Part shown: positions 60,171 to 64,000 of the stretch, piece by piece
How the letters are laid out: every line of letters begins with the position of its first letter
How positions within the stretch are numbered: the first letter of the stretch is position 1
Source: CAYLPJ01 sp964385465
GTDB taxonomy: Bacteria > Planctomycetota > Phycisphaerae > SM23-33
DNA: 64,000 nucleotides
Reading direction: 5' to 3'
Assembly: GCA_964385465.1 (NCBI GenBank)
Contig: CAYLPJ010000035.1
Location: 4,821 to 68,820 of the forward strand
Position numbers and translations under genes: made by a program
The notes under the pieces: generated by a model
What the model was told of the DNA's origin: nothing
The model's input: only the letters and a program-made list of their open reading frames with translations
Database searches by the model: none

Positions 60171-63100
60171 TCAGTCGCTCTCGCTCGGCGGGGCGGTCAT
60201 CGTGGCGGCCTCGTCCGGGGGGATGGCGCGGCGGTACAGCCGCACGTCGGCCACGCGCCCGAGCACCTGGTAGTGGGCCGCGGGGGCCGAGTACTGCCCG
60301 ACGATCAGCGCCCCGGGGCGGGGGCGGCGGTCGGCGGGGCAGGGGACGTCGGCGACCTTTCGCCCGTCCTGGTAGAGGCGTGCCCTTCGCCCGTCGAAGG
60401 TGGCGACGAGGCGCACCCACCGCCCGCTGCGCACGCGCCCCCCGTCGCAGCTTACCCCGCCGACGTGCCACCGCCACCGCCCGCCGAAGGCCTGGAGGAA
60501 CCAGCCGCGGTCCCCGTAGTGCCCGCAGCTCAGCACGACCGGCATCTTCGCCAGGCGGTCGAAGCGGACGCGGCAGGCGACCGACAGCCGCAGCCCCACG
60601 TCGAACGCCGGGCGGTGGGCGAACGCCGCGTGCCCGCCGCGGGCGAGGTCCAGCACGCCGCCGTCGGCGACGGCGGCGCGCCCGTGGAGCTTGACGCCCT
60701 TGCCCCCGCCGCCGGCGAAGGCGGCGAACGTCGGCTCGCGGCGCAGCCGCAGCGCGGCGGCCCGGACGACGGGCGACGGCTCGCCCAGCGTGCCCCGGCG
60801 GTCCACGGCCCGGACGCGGTAGGCCCGCTCCCCGTCGCCGGGGTCGGCGGGGTCGACGTGGGCGCAGCCCGCGATCGGCTCGTCGGTCAGGGGCACGAAC
60901 CGCCGCCCCTCGCGGCGGGCGACGACGTACCGCACCCCCCGCCCGGCCGGCGGGGCCTGCCATCGCAGGGCAATCTGCCCGGGCTCGCCCGAGGCCGTCA
61001 CGTTCGCCGGCGCCGCCGGCGGGGTCGGCTCGGGCACGGCGACCGAGGCCCGCCCGACCGGGCCGCGCCGCCCGGCGGAGACGCCGACCACGGCGTAATG
61101 GCAGGGCCCGACCGGCGGGAGGGGGTCGTCGTGGGCGAACCGCGTGGTGGTCGCCAGCAGCGTCTCGGGCGAGGGCTCGAACCCCCCGGCCGGGCCGCGG
61201 TGAACCTCGAACGCCAGGCCGATCGCCTCGGCGGAGCGGGGCCAGGCGAGCCGGACGCCGGCGGCGTCGGTGACGCGCGCGGTCACGGCGGGCGGCTCGG
61301 CCGGCAGGGGGCAGGGGACCATGCGTCGGACGCGCCCGGGGATGATCTCGGCACCGGGCATGTCCACGCGCGGCCTGGCGAGCGCCTCGGACCTGGCCCG
61401 CCGGATGCTCGCCAGCATCCGGCGGTAGTGGGGGTCGGCGGGGGATTCAAAGGGCGTCACCGGCGGGCCCTCGGGGTCCGGCGCGGCCAGGCGCTTCGGG
61501 CGGAAGACGTCCGGCGGCTGGCGGCGCTGCGTCACCGGGCCGGGGCGCTTGCGAGCCTTGCGGTCGCGGCACCAGCCCAGGCCCCACCCGCCGGGCTGCG
61601 GCTTCAGCGGCGCCCGCAGGATGCGGCTGGCCTCCGGGCGGCGGAGGTTGATCCAGTCGTCCCCGACCGGGCCGCGGTGGCAGCGCGAGCAGCCGGCCTC
61701 GGCCATGACGGCCGACAGCTCCCCGGCGGCGGTCAGGTACGCCTCGCACGTTGCCCGCGGCGTCCAGTTCCACGTGCCGTAGTAGTTGGCATTGGTGTCC
61801 ATCCAGGCCAGCAGCAGGTCGCGCTGGGCGTCGGTGAGCTTCTCGATGCGTCCCTCGTGCCCCGCCAGCAGCAGCTCGGCCAGCGGCGCGCCCCCCGAGC
61901 CGTGCGTTCGCGGGGGCAGAACCCGGGAGGTGCTCACGGCGGCGTTGTGGCAGTTGAGAAAGCCCACCAGCGTGTTCTTGAGCAGCGTCTCGTAGCTGAG
62001 GCTGAACCCCCACGTCCACCCGCCGGAGAGGTCCAGCCCGGCGGCGATGCCCTCGCGCCCGCCGTGGCAGCGAAGGCAGTGGGCATCCAGGATCGGTTGC
62101 ACCATCGTCGGGTAGTCCACGAAGCCGCTGCCCCAGCTTTCCGGGCGCGGGCGGTCCGCCCGGCGGGCCAGTGCGGTCGCGCTCGGCCGGGCCGGCGGGG
62201 CGGTGAGCTTGTCCTCGTGGCAGCCGATGCACGACCGCGTGGCGCCCGGGGCGGCCTGGACGAACGTCCTCATGCTCTGGACGGCCCGCCCGTCGGCATC
62301 GAGCGCCTGGAAGTACAGCGCCCGCCCGGCGGGGGCCTGGAAGTGGGCCGAGCCGTCGGGGGCGACCGGCACGGTGCCGAGGATGTTCTTGACCACGTAC
62401 GCGCCCTGCCAGCTCACCAGGAAGGCCTGGTTCCACCACCGCCCCCCCGGCGGGATGCCGCTGACCCGCGCGGTCTCCTCGATCACCCGAAGCCGCCTGA
62501 CCTCGCCCCGGCGGACGCCCTCGAGGCCCTCGTAGACGTCCTGGACGAAGAACCGCCCCGTCGCACCGGGCGGCGCCGTCGAGGCGCTGGCCTCCGCCGA
62601 GCGCCCGAGCACCGGCGGGCGGGGGCGCGGCTTGACCAGCATCGGCGAGTAGCAGGAGATGCCCTCGGCGGCGTGGATGAGACGGCGACGCCCGTCCCGG
62701 TGGATCAGCTCGATGACGCCGTCGCCCTCGGCGTTGTTGGCGATGAGCACCAGGTCGCGCGACAGCGGCCAGGGGTCGCTGGGGCCCCGGCGGAGGCCCT
62801 GGTCCATCTTCGTGGGGTACCCCGGCGTGAAGTTCGTCACCGCCGACAGCCCGTTCTTGCTCGACGTCGGGTCGATCATCGCGATCGCGCCGACGGCCTG
62901 GCCGTTGTGCGGGGTCAGCGCCGCCACCACCAGGTGCGTGCCGGGCACCGGGCGGGCGTCCAGCAGGGCGGTCGGCCTGGCCAGGTTGTTGGCGAACAGC
63001 GCCGTCTCGTGCGTGCCGTCCGGCAGGACCGTCCAGAGGCTCTGCATGTACAGCGCCGTCTTGTCCACGTACTCCCAGCGCCCGTAGAGGATGCGCCCGT

Positions 63101-63737
63101 CGGGCAGCACGGCCGGGTCGAACTCGTTGACGTTGTTGACCGAGATCGCGTGGATGCCGCTGCCGTCGGCGTTCATCACGTGAAGCGTGTCCACCTCGGA
63201 GTTGAAGCACGGCACGCGGGCGCCCTGGCGGGTCGAGGTGAAGGCGATCCGCCCGTCCGGCAGGTAGCAGGGCGTGATGTCGTGTCGGCCACGCCCGACG
63301 TGGCGGACCGGCATCTCCGCCGTGCAGTCCCGCGCGGGGAAGGTCAGCCGCCGCAGCCCCCGCCCGGTAAGCCCGATCTCGTAGATGCTCGTCTCGCCCC
63401 CGGCCTCGCCCTTGAACGCGAAGAGCACCCGACGGGCATCCCACGAGATGTCCGGGTCGCGGTAGACGCCCGCGCCCAGCGTCTCCGGCGTGTTCGCGTC
63501 GATTACCGCACGGACGCGATGCGCCCCCGGCGGGTCGGCGGGGTTCTCCACCACGTAGATGCCCCCGCCCGGCCGCCACGTGTAGTAGTCGTCATAGATG
63601 TGCCCGGCCATGTACGGCTGCCGCTTGACGAACAGCAGCGGCGCATCGAGCGCCGAGGTGTCCAACGCGCCGCCCCCCCCGGCCGCGCACGCGGCGAGGG
63701 ACCCGACGGCCGCCAGGATGATCGCTGTCCGTCGCAT
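60171..63737 (-). CDS. Large lipoprotein with beta-propeller-like, haem, FN3 and LamG-like domains
   Basis: The 1188-aa product begins with a lipoprotein signal (L-A-A-C, Cys17). The N-terminal half has propeller-like repeats (L-P-D-G-R-I, V-N-E-F-D-P-A-V-L-P-D-G-R). Three C-x-x-C-H motifs (S-C-I-G-C-H about 500, H-C-L-R-C-H about 554, G-C-S-R-C-H about 684) predict covalent haem. The rest has fibronectin-type III-like regions (about 825-1000) and a concanavalin/LamG-like end. Such multidomain cytochromes are frequent in planctomycetes. It may carry electrons at the cell envelope or bind glycans. The ATG at 63737 has GGAGAG close by. Confidence 0.85.
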   Translation of the reverse strand: MRRTAIILAAVGSLAACAAGGGGALDTSALDAPLLFVKRQPYMAGHIYDDYYTWRPGGGIYVVENPADPPGAHRVRAVIDANTPETLGAGVYRDPDISWDARRVLFAFKGEAGGETSIYEIGLTGRGLRRLTFPARDCTAEMPVRHVGRGRHDITPCYLPDGRIAFTSTRQGARVPCFNSEVDTLHVMNADGSGIHAISVNNVNEFDPAVLPDGRILYGRWEYVDKTALYMQSLWTVLPDGTHETALFANNLARPTALLDARPVPGTHLVVAALTPHNGQAVGAIAMIDPTSSKNGLSAVTNFTPGYPTKMDQGLRRGPSDPWPLSRDLVLIANNAEGDGVIELIHRDGRRRLIHAAEGISCYSPMLVKPRPRPPVLGRSAEASASTAPPGATGRFFVQDVYEGLEGVRRGEVRRLRVIEETARVSGIPPGGRWWNQAFLVSWQGAYVVKNILGTVPVAPDGSAHFQAPAGRALYFQALDADGRAVQSMRTFVQAAPGATRSCIGCHEDKLTAPPARPSATALARRADRPRPESWGSGFVDYPTMVQPILDAHCLRCHGGREGIAAGLDLSGGWTWGFSLSYETLLKNTLVGFLNCHNAAVSTSRVLPPRTHGSGGAPLAELLLAGHEGRIEKLTDAQRDLLLAWMDTNANYYGTWNWTPRATCEAYLTAAGELSAVMAEAGCSRCHRGPVGDDWINLRRPEASRILRAPLKPQPGGWGLGWCRDRKARKRPGPVTQRRQPPDVFRPKRLAAPDPEGPPVTPFESPADPHYRRMLASIRRARSEALARPRVDMPGAEIIPGRVRRMVPCPLPAEPPAVTARVTDAAGVRLAWPRSAEAIGLAFEVHRGPAGGFEPSPETLLATTTRFAHDDPLPPVGPCHYAVVGVSAGRRGPVGRASVAVPEPTPPAAPANVTASGEPGQIALRWQAPPAGRGVRYVVARREGRRFVPLTDEPIAGCAHVDPADPGDGERAYRVRAVDRRGTLGEPSPVVRAAALRLRREPTFAAFAGGGGKGVKLHGRAAVADGGVLDLARGGHAAFAHRPAFDVGLRLSVACRVRFDRLAKMPVVLSCGHYGDRGWFLQAFGGRWRWHVGGVSCDGGRVRSGRWVRLVATFDGRRARLYQDGRKVADVPCPADRRPRPGALIVGQYSAPAAHYQVLGRVADVRLYRRAIPPDEAATMTAPPSESD

Positions 63738-64000
63738 GGGCTCTCCATGATACCCGACCGCGGACAGTCTGCGCCCTGCACATTCCCTCCCACAAGCGCC
63801 AAGCCGCCGGCGCGGACCAGGCAAGCGCCTGGGCCGAGCGGGGACTTCGCCGGCCGTGGAAGGCCAGCCCCCTCGCCGACGCCTCTTCTCGCCGACACCG
63901 GCCGGCTACACAGCGGGCCCGTCGCGGCGAGCGTGGCTGCACCTTGCGCGGCGGCGCCCCGCGCGTCCCGTCGAAGCGGCGCGTCGGCATCGCACTCCAC
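63738..64000. other. Window end, no gene seen
   Basis: These 263 bases hold the upstream region of the cytochrome lipoprotein gene. Both strands show only short open frames with no recognisable motif. The promoter is not obvious. Confidence 0.5.

Noticed and set aside
1..64000. tRNA, rRNA, CRISPR, phage or insertion-sequence genes
   Set aside because: I read both strands for such signals and found none that I can support.

Overview
The window is a very GC-rich chromosomal segment with almost no spare DNA. Gene content suggests a Planctomycetota-like bacterium: a cluster of secreted sulfatases with a carbohydrate-associated protein, a large haem/propeller/LamG-type lipoprotein, many Ala/Pro-rich TPR proteins, and a diderm flagellum (P- and L-ring genes present). 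The lineage is inferred from style and content. No rRNA, tRNA or other taxonomic marker is present.

Layout. (1) 1-7224: three S1-family sulfatases, the first cut by the window edge, plus a 747-aa secreted protein. (2) 7236-9569, minus strand: a small helical protein, a TPR protein and a TPR/glycosyltransferase-2 fusion. (3) 9844-23472, minus strand: a hook/rod operon transcribed fliK-flgD-flgE-(PilZ-like)-flgF-flgG-flgA-flgH-flgI-flgJ(rod)-flgN-flgK-flgL. (4) 23473-24010: a divergent control region. (5) 24011-25519: a sigma-54 activator. (6) 25863-42370, plus strand: two TPR proteins, a second sigma-54 activator, then flgB-flgC-fliE-F-G-H-I-J-(motE-like)-motA-motB-motB-fliL-fliM-fliN. (7) 42588-49244: fliO-P-Q-R-flhB-flhA-(76-aa membrane protein)-fliA. 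(8) 49241-58066: two small unknown proteins, two lipoproteins, a flgM-like gene, two tandem flagellins, fliD and fliS. (9) 58473-63737, minus strand: a lipoprotein cytochrome, a phosphotransacylase and yajC.

How it works together. The genes encode nearly a whole flagellum: MS ring, C ring, export gate and ATPase, rod, P/L rings, hook, junction proteins, filament, cap, stator and chaperones. Regulation can be read from the DNA. Near-consensus sigma-54 (-24/-12) elements precede fliK, the TPR-led class operon and fliO. Two of them have a palindrome about 100 bp upstream of the predicted start, where enhancer-binding proteins bind, and two such activators are encoded alongside. Sigma-28-type elements (TNAA, about 15 nt, NNCGATAR) precede flagellin 1, fliD and, less well, flagellin 2, while fliA and a flgM-like anti-sigma factor lie just upstream. 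This is a sigma-54 then sigma-28 hierarchy on one locus.

Most unusual points: two TPR envelope proteins heading the basal-body operon; two MotB paralogs after one MotA; a FliM without a recognisable CheY-binding peptide and no che genes; no flhF/flhG between flhA and fliA; a block of four uncharacterised proteins between fliA and flgM; a FlgH without lipobox cysteine; a FliD with an internally duplicated module; and 721 bp of exact identity between the two flagellin genes.
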